From Lachnospiraceae bacterium (lineage in GTDB: Bacteria > Bacillota > Clostridia > Lachnospirales > Lachnospiraceae), in the NCBI GenBank assembly GCA_017634975.1, contig JAGBMJ010000013.1, positions 1 to 64,000 on the forward strand: a DNA stretch of 64,000 nucleotides. The letters run 5' to 3'. Shown here in pieces: positions 54,088 through 63,570 of the stretch. The notes beneath the pieces are model-generated. The model saw only the letters and a list, made by a program, of their open reading frames with translations, was not told the origin of the DNA and did no database searches. Position numbers and translations under genes: made by a program. Each line of letters opens with the position of its first letter. Position 1 is the first letter of the stretch.

Positions 54088-55500
54088 ATGGAGTGTTACA
54101 ATTGTGGTTTCCCCTTATCGGAGTTGGGCTATTGCACCAGCTGCGGAGCGGACGTGCGTAAATATAAAAAGATCATGTTTACGGCAAACCGTTTATACAA
54201 TGACGGTTTGGATCGCGCAAGTGTGCGGGATCTGTCCGGAGCGATCAGATCCCTGCGGGGAGCATTGCGTTGTAACAAAAATCATATCGATGCAAGAAAT
54301 CTTTTGGGACTGGTCTATTATGAAATGGGTGAGGCGGTCGCAGCTTTTGTAGAGTGGGTGATCAGCAAGAACATTCGCCCGGAAAAGAACCTTGCAGATG
54401 AATATATCAATATGGTACAGTCGGATAAAGGCCGGCTGGATACCATCGGAGCCACATTAAAGAAGTATAATGTTGCATTGGATCTTTGCAATCAGGGGGA
54501 GCGCAGCTACGATCTGGCTGTGATCCAGCTGAAAAAAGTATTGAGTCTCAATCCGAAATATGTAAAAGCACGTAAACTGCTGGCGTTGTTGTATCTGAAT
54601 AAAGGGGATTATGACAAAGCGCTGAAAGGGTTAGAAGCCTGTCGGGATATCGATTGCGGTGACGTGGATACGCTCCGCTATCTGCAGGAAGCGGAATTAG
54701 GAATGTATGGCGGGGATCCCGCCGGCGGAAAAAAGCGTAGAGAGAAGAAGGAACCGGTTGCGGCAGTCAGCTTCAGCAGCGGTAATGATACGGTCATTCA
54801 GCCGGTAAGGCACAAAGAGTCTATGGGACTGACGGCATTGCTGGAGATCGCACTGGGCATTCTGGTCGGTGTATTGGTCACGTATTTTCTGATCGTGCCG
54901 GGGCGTGAAGCGGCGGTTCGTACGCAGAGTAACGAACAGCAGGCACTTTTGGGCGAACAGATGGATGCCAAGAATGCCGAGATCGCTGATATGAATGCAC
55001 GTATCCGTGAACTGGAACAGACGATCACGGATCAGCGTATGGAATTGGACGGCTATACGGGAAGCAATGGTATTCTTTCTGTATATGATCATCTGCAGGC
55101 GGCAGCCAGTGCCTATCTGGACAGTTCGGAAAGTGCACTGACGGTGGAGCAGTATCTGGGGATGATACCGGAATCGTATCTGGAAACAGCATCGCCGGAA
55201 TTCCGGGAGCTGTATACGCAGCTGAAGGCGGAGATCGGAGATTCTGTGGCGGAAAGCTACTACGATGCCGGTCTGGAAGCCTACCGGCAGCAGGACTATA
55301 CGGTAGCGATCAGCAGCCTGGAAAAAGCATGTACATATGACCCGGGGAATGATGATGCATTGTATTATCTGGGTGTATGCTATTATGATAGCGGTAATGT
55401 GAGCACAGCATCGGAGAAGTTTAATCAGCTGCTGGCACGTTTTCCGGAAAGCGCTCAGGCAGATAAAGCAAGACAGCGTCTGGAAGAGATCGGGGAATAG
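54088..55500 (+). CDS. zinc-ribbon, TPR-repeat membrane protein
   Basis: 470 residues. A CxxC-x9-CxxC zinc ribbon at the N-terminus (Cys3, Cys6, Cys16, Cys19), cytosolic TPR units (about 30-210; FTANRLYNDGL, NPKYVKARKLLALLYLNKGD), one membrane helix (about 247-269), an outside coiled coil, and a C-terminal TPR pair (about 385-465; SYYDAGLEAYRQQDY, DDALYYLGVCYYDSGN). TPR modules on both sides of the membrane suggest a scaffold. Start at AGGAGATAAGGGG. Confidence 0.75.
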   Translation: MECYNCGFPLSELGYCTSCGADVRKYKKIMFTANRLYNDGLDRASVRDLSGAIRSLRGALRCNKNHIDARNLLGLVYYEMGEAVAAFVEWVISKNIRPEKNLADEYINMVQSDKGRLDTIGATLKKYNVALDLCNQGERSYDLAVIQLKKVLSLNPKYVKARKLLALLYLNKGDYDKALKGLEACRDIDCGDVDTLRYLQEAELGMYGGDPAGGKKRREKKEPVAAVSFSSGNDTVIQPVRHKESMGLTALLEIALGILVGVLVTYFLIVPGREAAVRTQSNEQQALLGEQMDAKNAEIADMNARIRELEQTITDQRMELDGYTGSNGILSVYDHLQAAASAYLDSSESALTVEQYLGMIPESYLETASPEFRELYTQLKAEIGDSVAESYYDAGLEAYRQQDYTVAISSLEKACTYDPGNDDALYYLGVCYYDSGNVSTASEKFNQLLARFPESAQADKARQRLEEIGE

Positions 55501-55504
55501 GTAT

Positions 55505-55533
55505 TTGTAAGATATGTCACTTCTTTATATCAT
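55505..55533 (+). promoter_or_regulatory. possible promoter upstream of the 191-aa gene
   Basis: TTGTAA, 17-base spacer, TATCAT. Moderate match. Confidence 0.35.
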
Positions 55534-55558
55534 ACAATTTTAGGAGGAATGAACAAAG

Positions 55559-56134
55559 ATGAAGACAGTAAAGGTAAAGCAGAAAAAGAATGAGGAAAAG
55601 AAGGATATTGCGGGGCGCATAGTCGGTCTCATCTTTCTGACATTGCTGATCGCAGTTGGTTATTATATGTACGACATGTTCCGGCCTCTTTCGATTGATT
55701 CGGATACAACAGCCGGTGACTGGCATCATACGGCGGAGATGAATGAGAAGAGAACCGAGCATTGGGTGTTTAACAATGACGGAACCGCGATGAGCTATAC
55801 CATGAACAATGAAACCAAGATGATGGAAGATGAGGTCACCTATGACTATTATATATGTATTGCACAGGAAACCTATCAGCAGTACATTGATCAGGGTATC
55901 CTGAAGAAAGCGGCATCCGGCGGCTATGAGGACAGCAACGGCGTAAAGTATTCCACGCTGGATTCCGATAAGACACAGGCAGAAATGGTGCTGACCACAT
56001 CCCATGTCAGAAAAGCGGACGAGAAAACGCTCCGAATCCGTGTGACGCATCTGAGCAAGGTAGAAATGGATGTTATATTTATCAATGATCGTTGGACTAC
56101 GACTACCACACGTTTGACAAAGAATCTGTTCTAA
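55559..56134 (+). CDS. single-pass membrane protein, unknown function
   Basis: 191 residues. Lys-rich cytosolic tail, one helix at about 18-40 (AGRIVGLIFLTLLIAVGYYMY), then an outside domain of roughly 145 residues with tryptophan and repeated T/N/D residues. It resembles lipocalin-like 'DUF' proteins of Lachnospiraceae that end in a hydrophobic strand pair, but no family is certain. AGGAGGAAT precedes the ATG. Monocistronic, closed by the following terminator. Confidence 0.65.
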   Translation: MKTVKVKQKKNEEKKDIAGRIVGLIFLTLLIAVGYYMYDMFRPLSIDSDTTAGDWHHTAEMNEKRTEHWVFNNDGTAMSYTMNNETKMMEDEVTYDYYICIAQETYQQYIDQGILKKAASGGYEDSNGVKYSTLDSDKTQAEMVLTTSHVRKADEKTLRIRVTHLSKVEMDVIFINDRWTTTTTRLTKNLF

Positions 56135-56150
56135 GGGAAACATAGGATCA

Positions 56151-56201
56151 AATACCCTTGCAGTCGGGAAAGGCAAAATGCCTGTGTGCAGGGGTATTTT
56201 T
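56151..56201 (+). terminator. rho-independent terminator
   Basis: ATACCCTTGCA pairs with TGCAGGGGTAT, with an inner GGCAAAATGCC hairpin, then TTTT. Confidence 0.85.
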
Positions 56202-56242
56202 ATGCCCTGAAATTTTGAGACGATGTGTAAAGAGGCTTAAAT

Positions 56243-56989
56243 GTGAATACAGAAGAAAAACGGTCGAATGACCGGGGACAACAGTTCAGAGAAGGTTTTC
56301 GCGATGGAGTTCCCATAGCGTTGGGATATCTTGCGGTAGCATTTACATTAGGGATACAGGCAAAGGAAGCCGGGATGAGTGTCTGGGAGGCGACGGTGAT
56401 GTCACTGGTAAATGTGACTTCGGCCGGAGAATTTGCGGCTTTGACGATCATCAGCTCGGCATCGTCATATCTGGAGATGGCGATCTCCCAATTGATCATC
56501 AATCTGCGCTATATGCTGATGAGTTTTGCACTGTCCCAAAAAGTGTCGCCGGAATTGAGCGTTCCGCACCGTATGGGCATGGCGTTTGGCGTGACGGATG
56601 AGATCTTCGGCATATCCGTCGGCCGCGACGGGGCACTTAGCCCGTTTTATAACTATGGTGCTATGAGTATTGCACTTCCCGGGTGGACGGTCGGAACGGC
56701 ACTGGGGGTAGTGATGGGGAATGTCCTGCCGGATAGCGTGGTGAGCGCACTCAGTCTGGCCCTATACGGGATGTTCCTTGCGATCATCATCCCGAAAGCG
56801 AGAGAGGACAAGCATGTACTGGCGGCGGTGATCGTAGCGATGGCGGCCAGCTGGCTGTGTACAAAGCTGCCGGTGGTCCGGGAGATTTCGGCGGGAACGC
56901 GCATCATTTTGCTGACCGTGATCATCTCGCTGATCGCAGCCTTGGTATTTCCGGTAAAAGATGAACAGGAGGCAGGAGAACATGAATGA
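56243..56989 (+). CDS. azlC: AzlC-family branched-chain amino-acid exporter subunit
   Basis: 248 residues, about seven helices. GVPIALGYLAVAFTLGIQAKEAG at the N-terminus and NLRYMLMSFAL are AzlC hallmarks. With AzlD it exports branched-chain amino acids (valine, leucine or analogues). GTG start with AGAGGC upstream; it follows a terminator. Overlaps azlD by eight bases. Confidence 0.9.
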   Translation: MNTEEKRSNDRGQQFREGFRDGVPIALGYLAVAFTLGIQAKEAGMSVWEATVMSLVNVTSAGEFAALTIISSASSYLEMAISQLIINLRYMLMSFALSQKVSPELSVPHRMGMAFGVTDEIFGISVGRDGALSPFYNYGAMSIALPGWTVGTALGVVMGNVLPDSVVSALSLALYGMFLAIIIPKAREDKHVLAAVIVAMAASWLCTKLPVVREISAGTRIILLTVIISLIAALVFPVKDEQEAGEHE

Positions 56990-57299
56990 TCTGTGGCATA
57001 ATGTATGGATCTATATAGCGATCATGGCGGTGGTGACTTACCTGATCCGTATGCTGCCCCTGACGCTGCTGCGTAAGGAGATCCAAAACCGGACACTGAA
57101 ATCGTTTCTGTACTATGTGCCGTATGTGACGTTGTCCGTAATGACTTTTCCGGCGATCCTGCATGCGACACAGAGCATTTATTCGGGAGCTGCAGGCTTT
57201 TTTACGGCACTTTTGCTTGCCTACCGGAAAAAGAGTCTTCCGGTCGTGGCGGTATGTGCGTGCACGGTGGTCTTTGTGCTGGAACTGGCAGGAATATGA
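56982..57299 (+). CDS. azlD: AzlD-family subunit
   Basis: 105 residues with four helices; VVTYLIRMLPLTLL is the AzlD signature. Small partner of AzlC. The ATG at 56982 is preceded by GGAGGCAGGAG and is favoured over an earlier ATG. No regulator of the Lrp type is adjacent. Confidence 0.88.
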   Translation: MNDLWHNVWIYIAIMAVVTYLIRMLPLTLLRKEIQNRTLKSFLYYVPYVTLSVMTFPAILHATQSIYSGAAGFFTALLLAYRKKSLPVVAVCACTVVFVLELAGI

Positions 57300-57392
57300 G
57301 GATACGACGGTACGACCCGGCCACGAGCTGCGCACCGGCCGATGAGTTGTAACGATGCAACTATAAGTTGCGGCTTTGCAACCAATTCTTTC

Positions 57393-57421
57393 TTGCCAAA
57401 CAGGTATTTATTATATATAAT
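57393..57421 (+). promoter_or_regulatory. promoter for the DUF5684-like gene
   Basis: TTGCCA, 17-base spacer, consensus TATAAT. Upstream (about 57343-57383) are overlapping GTTGCAA-type small hairpins. Confidence 0.6.
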
Positions 57422-57476
57422 GTGCTTGTTACAAGAAAGTTCACAAAAATATCACAAATCAAGGAGGGGTAACAAA

Positions 57477-57854
57477 ATGGATAATGAAGCAATGGCGGAG
57501 GCAATAGGCGGAGCGGTTTCCGGCACATCTCTGGTGTTCAGTCTGGTAGTGCTTGTGCTTATGGTAATTGCTTACTGGAAGATGTTTGAGAAGGCAGGCG
57601 TGGAAGGATGGAAGAGTCTGATCCCGCTCTATAATCTGTACATCCTGTTCCAACTGGCCTGGGGCAATGGACTTTTGTTCCTGTTAATGCTGATTCCCTG
57701 CGTAAACATTGTAGTTGGTCTTATTCTGGATTGGAAAATCTGCAAGGCTTATGGCCAGGGAGTTGGTATCTTTGTACTGATGCTGTTCCTTCCGAACGTT
57801 GCATGGCTGTACCTGGGCTTCAGCAATAATGTTCAGTACATCGGGCCGCAGTAA
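57477..57854 (+). CDS. DUF5684-like small membrane protein
   Basis: 125 residues, three to four helices, with a conserved-looking WKMFEKAGVEGWKSLIPLYN motif, which occurs in the DUF5684 family of small membrane proteins next to signal peptidase-like genes. ATG chosen at GGAGGGGTAAC. Function unknown. It is followed after 22 bases by another small membrane gene. Confidence 0.75.
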   Translation: MDNEAMAEAIGGAVSGTSLVFSLVVLVLMVIAYWKMFEKAGVEGWKSLIPLYNLYILFQLAWGNGLLFLLMLIPCVNIVVGLILDWKICKAYGQGVGIFVLMLFLPNVAWLYLGFSNNVQYIGPQ

Positions 57855-57876
57855 GGTCTGAAGAAAGGATACGACT

Positions 57877-58227
57877 ATGATGATCAAAGAACGTAACATT
57901 GCAGTATGTGTGGTACTTTCCATCGTGACCTGCGGTATTTACGGTATTTACTGGCTGTATAAGATGGTGGAGGAAGCAGATTACCTGACGGGGAATCCGA
58001 ATCCGCAGCCACCGATCGTAGTGATCCTGCTGAGTATCGTGACCTGCTCGATCTACCTGATCATCTGGCTGTACAATACCGGCAAGCGTTTCGATGAGAT
58101 GAGTGTACGGGAAGGCAGAGGGGAAGGCAACAACGGGATCCTGTTCCTGCTGCTTGCGATCTTCGGATTGGCGATCGTGGACTATGTGCTGATCCAGGAT
58201 AACCTGAACAAGCATGCAAATGCGTAA
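57877..58227 (+). CDS. DUF4234-domain membrane protein
   Basis: 116 residues with two SIVTC.IY repeats (SIVTCGIYGIYWLYKMVEE; SIVTCSIYLIIWLYNTGKR) that define the DUF4234 fold, plus a third helix near the end. Function unknown. AAAGGA seven bases before the ATG; closes the two-gene unit before a terminator. Confidence 0.8.
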   Translation: MMIKERNIAVCVVLSIVTCGIYGIYWLYKMVEEADYLTGNPNPQPPIVVILLSIVTCSIYLIIWLYNTGKRFDEMSVREGRGEGNNGILFLLLAIFGLAIVDYVLIQDNLNKHANA

Positions 58228-58251
58228 AAACTGTATTTGTTAAAAAAGTAG

Positions 58252-58286
58252 AAAGGATCCGGGGGTATATCTTCCGGATCCTTTTT
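58252..58286 (+). terminator. rho-independent terminator
   Basis: AAAGGATCCGG / CCGGATCCTTT stem followed by T residues. Confidence 0.88.
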
Positions 58287-58323
58287 GTCAGAAGACACCG
58301 GAATGTGCGAGAATCCCAAGTAC

Positions 58324-58352
58324 TTGAAATTTTGGATGTTTTGTGTTATAAA
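58324..58352 (+). promoter_or_regulatory. promoter for the giant activase gene
   Basis: TTGAAA, 17-base spacer, TATAAA. Confidence 0.55.
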
Positions 58353-58402
58353 TATTGTGTTTTTTGGTAACCGTGAATTTGAGCAGATGAGAGAGTTTTG
58401 AA

Positions 58403-61400
58403 GTGGAAGAGAATAAGAAGATTTATCATGTGGGATTGGATATCGGTTCAACAACCGTAAAAGTAGTGGCTATTGATCCGGAAGGAAAAGTGGTCTATTC
58501 GGAGTACCGCAGACATCATGCTGAGGTACGTCAGGTATTGGAACAATTACTGGGAGAATTGATGGATACCATCGGAAATGCCCAGTGTACCATAGAGATT
58601 ACCGGAAGCGGCGGCCTGCAGCTGGCAGAGCGTCTGCAGATCCCGTTTGTGCAGGAGGTCGTAGCGGTCGTAGGTGCGGTACGACAGCTGTACCCGCAGA
58701 CGGATGTGATCATTGAGCTGGGCGGAGAAGATGCAAAGCTGGTGTATCTGACCGGCGGTGTGGAACAGCGTATGAACGGCATCTGCGCCGGCGGTACCGG
58801 TGCGTTTATCGATCAGATGGCATCCCTGATCCAGACGGATGCAGCCGGACTGGATCTGCTGGCAAAGGATGCACATGCAAAGTATCCGATCGCGGCTCGC
58901 TGCGGCGTGTTTGCAAAGACGGATATCCAGCCGCTCATTAACGATGGTGTAGCAAGAGAGGATCTGGCGATCAGTATCTTTCAGGCGGTGGTGGATCAGA
59001 CCATTTCCGGTCTGGCATGCGGCCGTCGTATCAAGGGAAAAGTGGCATTTCTGGGCGGACCTCTGCATTTCCTGCCGAGACTCCGTGAACGTTTTGCGGA
59101 TACCCTGCATCTGGGACCGGATGAGCAGATCGTGCCGGAGAACGGACATCTGTTTGCAGCACATGGTGCGGCGATCCACGGCCAGCGCGGAGGTGCGGTA
59201 TCGCTCGGAGAGATCAGGGAAAACCTGGCACATGTCGGTACCGGCATGGAACTGGAGCATCTGCAGTGTCTGTTTGAAACGGAAGCGGATCTGGAAGCAT
59301 TCCGTGAGAGACAGCGGAGCAATAAGGCACCGGCCGGAGATATCAAAGAGTATCATGGCAACTGTTTTCTGGGCATAGACGGCGGTTCTACAACAACCAA
59401 GATGGCACTGCTGTCCGAGGACGGAAAGCTTCTGTATTCCTATTACGGAAATAACAAAGGTGACCCGGTCGGCTGCGTGAAAGAAGCGATCCGCGGCCTG
59501 GCGGAGGTGATGCCGAAAGACGCAAAGATCGCACATGCATGCTCTACCGGATACGGTGAAAAACTGTTAAAAGAAGCATTCGGCCTGGATGAGGGCGAGG
59601 TGGAGACCATTGCGCACTACTATGCAGCGCGCTTTGTGGATCCGGAAGCCGATTGTATCATCGATATCGGCGGACAGGATATGAAGTGCATCCGTATCAA
59701 GAACGGCAGTGTGGATTCCATTCTGCTGAACGAAGCGTGTTCTTCGGGATGCGGCTCTTTTATAGAAAACTTTGCGGATTCCATGGGATACACGGCGAAG
59801 AGCTTCTCGGAACTGGCGCTGAAGTCCAAGATGCCGCTGGATCTGGGAACCCGTTGTACCATTTTTATGAACTCCAACGTAAAGCAGGCACAGAAGGAAG
59901 GTGCGGCAGTTGAGGATATTGCAGCCGGACTGGCATATTCGGTTGTAAAAAATGCGTTGTTTAAGGTGATCCGTATGACGGATCCGGCGCAGCTGGGCGA
60001 GCATATCATCGCACAGGGCGGTACGTTCTTAAGCGATGCGATATTGCGATGCTTTGAACTGGTATCCGGGCGCGAAGTGATCCGGCCGGCAGAAGCAGGT
60101 CTGATGGGGGCCATGGGTGCGGCGCTGATCGCAAAAGAACGCTGGACCGGTGGCGTATCTTCCATGCTCTCCTTTGAAGAGATCGCGGATCTGACCTTTA
60201 CCACATCGCAGTCCAGATGCAAGGGCTGCCAGAACCGTTGCCGCCTGACGATCGGCCAGTTCTCCAACGGTCACAGATATATTACCGGTAACCGCTGTGA
60301 ACGTGTTGTGGGTGGCGGCGGAAAGAAGAACGATGCGCCGAACCTGTTCGAATTCAAACGTAAGAGGATGTTTGACTATGAGCCTTTGGAGGCAACCCAG
60401 GCACCCAGAGGCGTGATCGGTATTCCGCGCGTTCTGAATATGTATGAGAATTATCCGTTCTGGGCGGAGTTCTTCAAACATCTTGGATTCCGTGTGGTGA
60501 TCTCGCCGTTCTCGGATCAGAATCTGTATCGTCTGGGTATGGATTCGATCCCGAGTGAATCCGAGTGCTATCCGGCAAAGATGGTACACGGTCATATCAC
60601 CTGGCTTGTGGAGCAGGGCGTGGACCGGATCTTCTATCCGTGCGTTTATTATGAGCGAAAAGAAAATGCGAATGCGCAGAACCATTATAACTGTCCGATG
60701 GTCATTTCCTATCCGGAAAACGTCCGCAACAATATGCAGATCATTTCGGAGAAGAACATCAATCTGATCTCGCCATTCATTGCATTTACCGATGAGCAGG
60801 TGCTGACGAAGTGCCTGGAAAGCGTAATGCATGAAAACTTTGAGATCAGTAAAAAAGAGGTTCGGGAAGCGGTGCATATCGGCTGGGAAGCTCTACTTAA
60901 GTGCAAGGCCGATATCACGGAGGAAGGCCGCAAGACGGTTGCCTGGCTGAAAGAACACAAAGCACATGGTATCGTACTGGCCGGACGTCCGTATCATCTG
61001 GATCCGGAGATCAACCATGGTATTCCCGAGATGATCCAGAGTCTCGGCTTTGCGGTATTGACGGAAGACAGCGTAGCTGCACTTGCAGAGGTAGAGAGCG
61101 GTCTGCGTGTGACGAATCAGTGGACCTACCATGCAAGACTGTATGCCGCAGCGGAATATGTGGCGACACAGGATGTGCTGGATCTGATCCAGCTCAACTC
61201 CTTCGGCTGTGGTCTGGATGCCGTAACGGCAGATCAGGTACGTGAACTGCTGGAAAAGAGAAACCGTCTGTATGCATTACTGAAGATCGATGAGATCAGC
61301 AACCTGGGTGCGGCACGTATCCGTGTGCGTTCCCTGGCAGCAGCGATCCGTTCCAGAGACAGCGGTCCGCAGAAAAAAGTGACTCCGGTGGAATATCCGA

Positions 61401-62647
61401 GAGTGGAATATACGAAAGAGATGAACGACGCGGGATATACGATCCTGTGTCCGGAAATGTCCCCGCACCATTTCGAACTGGCCAAGGCGGCATTTGAAAC
61501 CTGCGGTTATCGTCTGGCATTGATGAAGAATGAAAACCACAATGTCATCGATATGGGACAGCGCTATGTCAATCATGATGCATGTTATCCGGCGATGATC
61601 GTGACCGGTCAGATCATGGATGCGGTATCTTCGGGGGATTATGATACGAAGCGCCTGGCCGTGATGATGGTACAGACCGGCGGCGGCTGTCGTGCATCCA
61701 ATTATGTGGGCTTTATCCGCAAGGCGCTGAAGGAAGGCGGCTACGGACATATCCCCGTGATCTCACTGAATGTAAACGGTATGGAGACCAACTCCGGTTT
61801 CACGCCGTCCGTGACCCTGCTGTATAAGGTGATGCAGGCCGCTATGTACGGTGACCTGATGGCAAATATGCGCTATCATGCCAAGGCGTATGAAGTGGAA
61901 GAGGGTGCTACGGAAGCCATGTACGATAAATGGCAGAAGAAGTGCATTGAGTCGATCCGGCAACACAGCAGCATGCATACTTTCTATAAACTCTGCCGTC
62001 AGATGGTCAATGATTTTGACTCGATCGAACTGCGCACGGATATCGTGAAGCCGAAGGTCGGTATCGTAGGCGAAGTACTTGTAAAATACATGCCGCTTGC
62101 AAACGAGCATCTGGCGGATCAGCTGGAGAAAGAAGGCGCGGAAGTGGTAATGACCGAAATGGTTACCTTCCTGGAATACTGCTTCTCCGGTGCGATCTAC
62201 CGAGGAAAGAAGCTGGGCAAGAGCAAGAAGGCGGCTATGGCGGCACGTTTTGGTCTGGGACTGGTCGACAGCATCAAGAAGAAGACCGATAAGATGCTGG
62301 AGGAAAGCAAACACTTTACCCCGGCGGGACGGCTAAGTCAGATCAAGAGTTTTGCGATGGAGATCCTGCAGCAGGGTAACCAGACCGGAGAAGGCTGGTA
62401 TCTGCCGGGCGAGATGATCGAGCTGATCCATCAGGGCGTGAACAATATCGTCTGTGTGCAGCCGTTCGGATGTCTGCCGAACCACATCGTGGGTAAGGGC
62501 GTTACCAAAAAGGTCAAGGAGAAATATCCTGAGGCCAATATCGTAGCGATCGATTACGACCCTTCCGCAAGTAAGGTGAACCAGCTGAACCGTCTGCGCC
62601 TGATGCTGGAAGTGGCGCAGGAAATGCTGCGAAACGAAGGAAAGTAA
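58403..62647 (+). CDS. 2-hydroxyacyl-CoA dehydratase activase, double-ASKHA giant form
   Basis: 1414 residues. Two BcrA/BadF/HgdC-type ATPase modules: first at about 5-270 (LDIGSTTVKVVAID), second at about 323-590 (GIDGGSTTTKMALL). Each keeps the Cys pair that holds a 4Fe-4S cluster: Cys128 and Cys167, then Cys446 and Cys485, both pairs 39 apart. The C-terminal half has the DUF2229-type region (IGIPRVLNMYENYPFWAEFF) and a dehydratase-like domain. Family role: ATP-driven low-potential electron transfer to radical dehydratases. No dehydratase subunit genes are adjacent, so the substrate is unknown. GTG start; ribosome site weak. Confidence 0.88.
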   Translation: MEENKKIYHVGLDIGSTTVKVVAIDPEGKVVYSEYRRHHAEVRQVLEQLLGELMDTIGNAQCTIEITGSGGLQLAERLQIPFVQEVVAVVGAVRQLYPQTDVIIELGGEDAKLVYLTGGVEQRMNGICAGGTGAFIDQMASLIQTDAAGLDLLAKDAHAKYPIAARCGVFAKTDIQPLINDGVAREDLAISIFQAVVDQTISGLACGRRIKGKVAFLGGPLHFLPRLRERFADTLHLGPDEQIVPENGHLFAAHGAAIHGQRGGAVSLGEIRENLAHVGTGMELEHLQCLFETEADLEAFRERQRSNKAPAGDIKEYHGNCFLGIDGGSTTTKMALLSEDGKLLYSYYGNNKGDPVGCVKEAIRGLAEVMPKDAKIAHACSTGYGEKLLKEAFGLDEGEVETIAHYYAARFVDPEADCIIDIGGQDMKCIRIKNGSVDSILLNEACSSGCGSFIENFADSMGYTAKSFSELALKSKMPLDLGTRCTIFMNSNVKQAQKEGAAVEDIAAGLAYSVVKNALFKVIRMTDPAQLGEHIIAQGGTFLSDAILRCFELVSGREVIRPAEAGLMGAMGAALIAKERWTGGVSSMLSFEEIADLTFTTSQSRCKGCQNRCRLTIGQFSNGHRYITGNRCERVVGGGGKKNDAPNLFEFKRKRMFDYEPLEATQAPRGVIGIPRVLNMYENYPFWAEFFKHLGFRVVISPFSDQNLYRLGMDSIPSESECYPAKMVHGHITWLVEQGVDRIFYPCVYYERKENANAQNHYNCPMVISYPENVRNNMQIISEKNINLISPFIAFTDEQVLTKCLESVMHENFEISKKEVREAVHIGWEALLKCKADITEEGRKTVAWLKEHKAHGIVLAGRPYHLDPEINHGIPEMIQSLGFAVLTEDSVAALAEVESGLRVTNQWTYHARLYAAAEYVATQDVLDLIQLNSFGCGLDAVTADQVRELLEKRNRLYALLKIDEISNLGAARIRVRSLAAAIRSRDSGPQKKVTPVEYPRVEYTKEMNDAGYTILCPEMSPHHFELAKAAFETCGYRLALMKNENHNVIDMGQRYVNHDACYPAMIVTGQIMDAVSSGDYDTKRLAVMMVQTGGGCRASNYVGFIRKALKEGGYGHIPVISLNVNGMETNSGFTPSVTLLYKVMQAAMYGDLMANMRYHAKAYEVEEGATEAMYDKWQKKCIESIRQHSSMHTFYKLCRQMVNDFDSIELRTDIVKPKVGIVGEVLVKYMPLANEHLADQLEKEGAEVVMTEMVTFLEYCFSGAIYRGKKLGKSKKAAMAARFGLGLVDSIKKKTDKMLEESKHFTPAGRLSQIKSFAMEILQQGNQTGEGWYLPGEMIELIHQGVNNIVCVQPFGCLPNHIVGKGVTKKVKEKYPEANIVAIDYDPSASKVNQLNRLRLMLEVAQEMLRNEGK

Positions 62648-62677
62648 AAAAAGGCAAAGCCTGGGGGCATAGAAGGG

Positions 62678-63544
62678 ATGAGCAAACAGCAGAGAAGAAA
62701 TATCATCATCGTATCGATTCTGTTTCTGGCGGCGATCATTGCAGGGATTGTAATGATGCCGCAGCCGGAAAAGCATGAGACGATCAAGGCTGCCATGCGT
62801 GACGCTGTTCTGCACGACGAGAATAAGATCGCTTTCTTTGGTTTTGCCGTGGATCCGTCCCTGGTATCCGGCTACATTGTTACGGCGGTGCTTTTGTTCA
62901 TCGCACTGCTGATCCGGATTTTTGCCATCCCGAAGTTTCAGATGGTGCCGGGCAGATTCCAGTTTCTGATCGAGCAGTGGGTAGGTATCTTTGACGGCCT
63001 GGCAAAGACAAACTCCCCGCATAAAAACGGCGCGCTGGGCGCCTATATCTTCGGTGCCGGTACCTATATCTTTGCCGGTACCATGTTTGAACTCTTCGGT
63101 ATTCAGGGTATCACCACCGAAGGGCACAGTATTTCTCTGCCGGCACCGCTGGCAAATATCAACGGTGCGATCTGTATGGGCTTTCTGTCCTATCTGTTTA
63201 TTTTATCCGGCGGTATTTTGGTGAATAAGGTAAAGGGCGTGGGGAAGACACTGAAAGAGTTTTCCCTTCCGGTTTCCATGACCTTCCGATTGTTCGGAGC
63301 CCTGCTTTCCGGTATGCTGACGACGGAACTCGTGTATTATTACATCAATCTGAGTTTTGTCCTGCCGGTGATCGTAGGACTTTTGTTCACGGTGCTGCAT
63401 GCATTGATCCAGGCCTATGTCCTGACAATGCTGACCAGTGTATATTACGGTGAAGTGACAGAGGTCAGTGAACAGAAACCGAAAAAGAAGAAAAAGAACA
63501 AACCGAACAAACTGAACAATGATGCGGAAATCGCAGAAGCATAA
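62678..63544 (+). CDS. atpB: F1Fo ATP synthase subunit a
   Basis: 288 residues, five to six helices. Forms the stator half-channel of Fo. The essential Arg lies in SMTFRLFGALLSG, and the C-terminal YVLTMLTSVYYGE helix is typical. The C-terminus carries a Lys-rich tail (KPKKKKKNKPNKLNN). First gene of an atp operon; the c-subunit gene follows after 26 bases with the order atpB-atpE. Ribosome site GAAGGG close to the ATG, GGGGG ten bases before. Confidence 0.92.
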   Translation: MSKQQRRNIIIVSILFLAAIIAGIVMMPQPEKHETIKAAMRDAVLHDENKIAFFGFAVDPSLVSGYIVTAVLLFIALLIRIFAIPKFQMVPGRFQFLIEQWVGIFDGLAKTNSPHKNGALGAYIFGAGTYIFAGTMFELFGIQGITTEGHSISLPAPLANINGAICMGFLSYLFILSGGILVNKVKGVGKTLKEFSLPVSMTFRLFGALLSGMLTTELVYYYINLSFVLPVIVGLLFTVLHALIQAYVLTMLTSVYYGEVTEVSEQKPKKKKKNKPNKLNNDAEIAEA

Positions 63545-63570
63545 AAGAACAGATAACGGAGGATAAAAAA

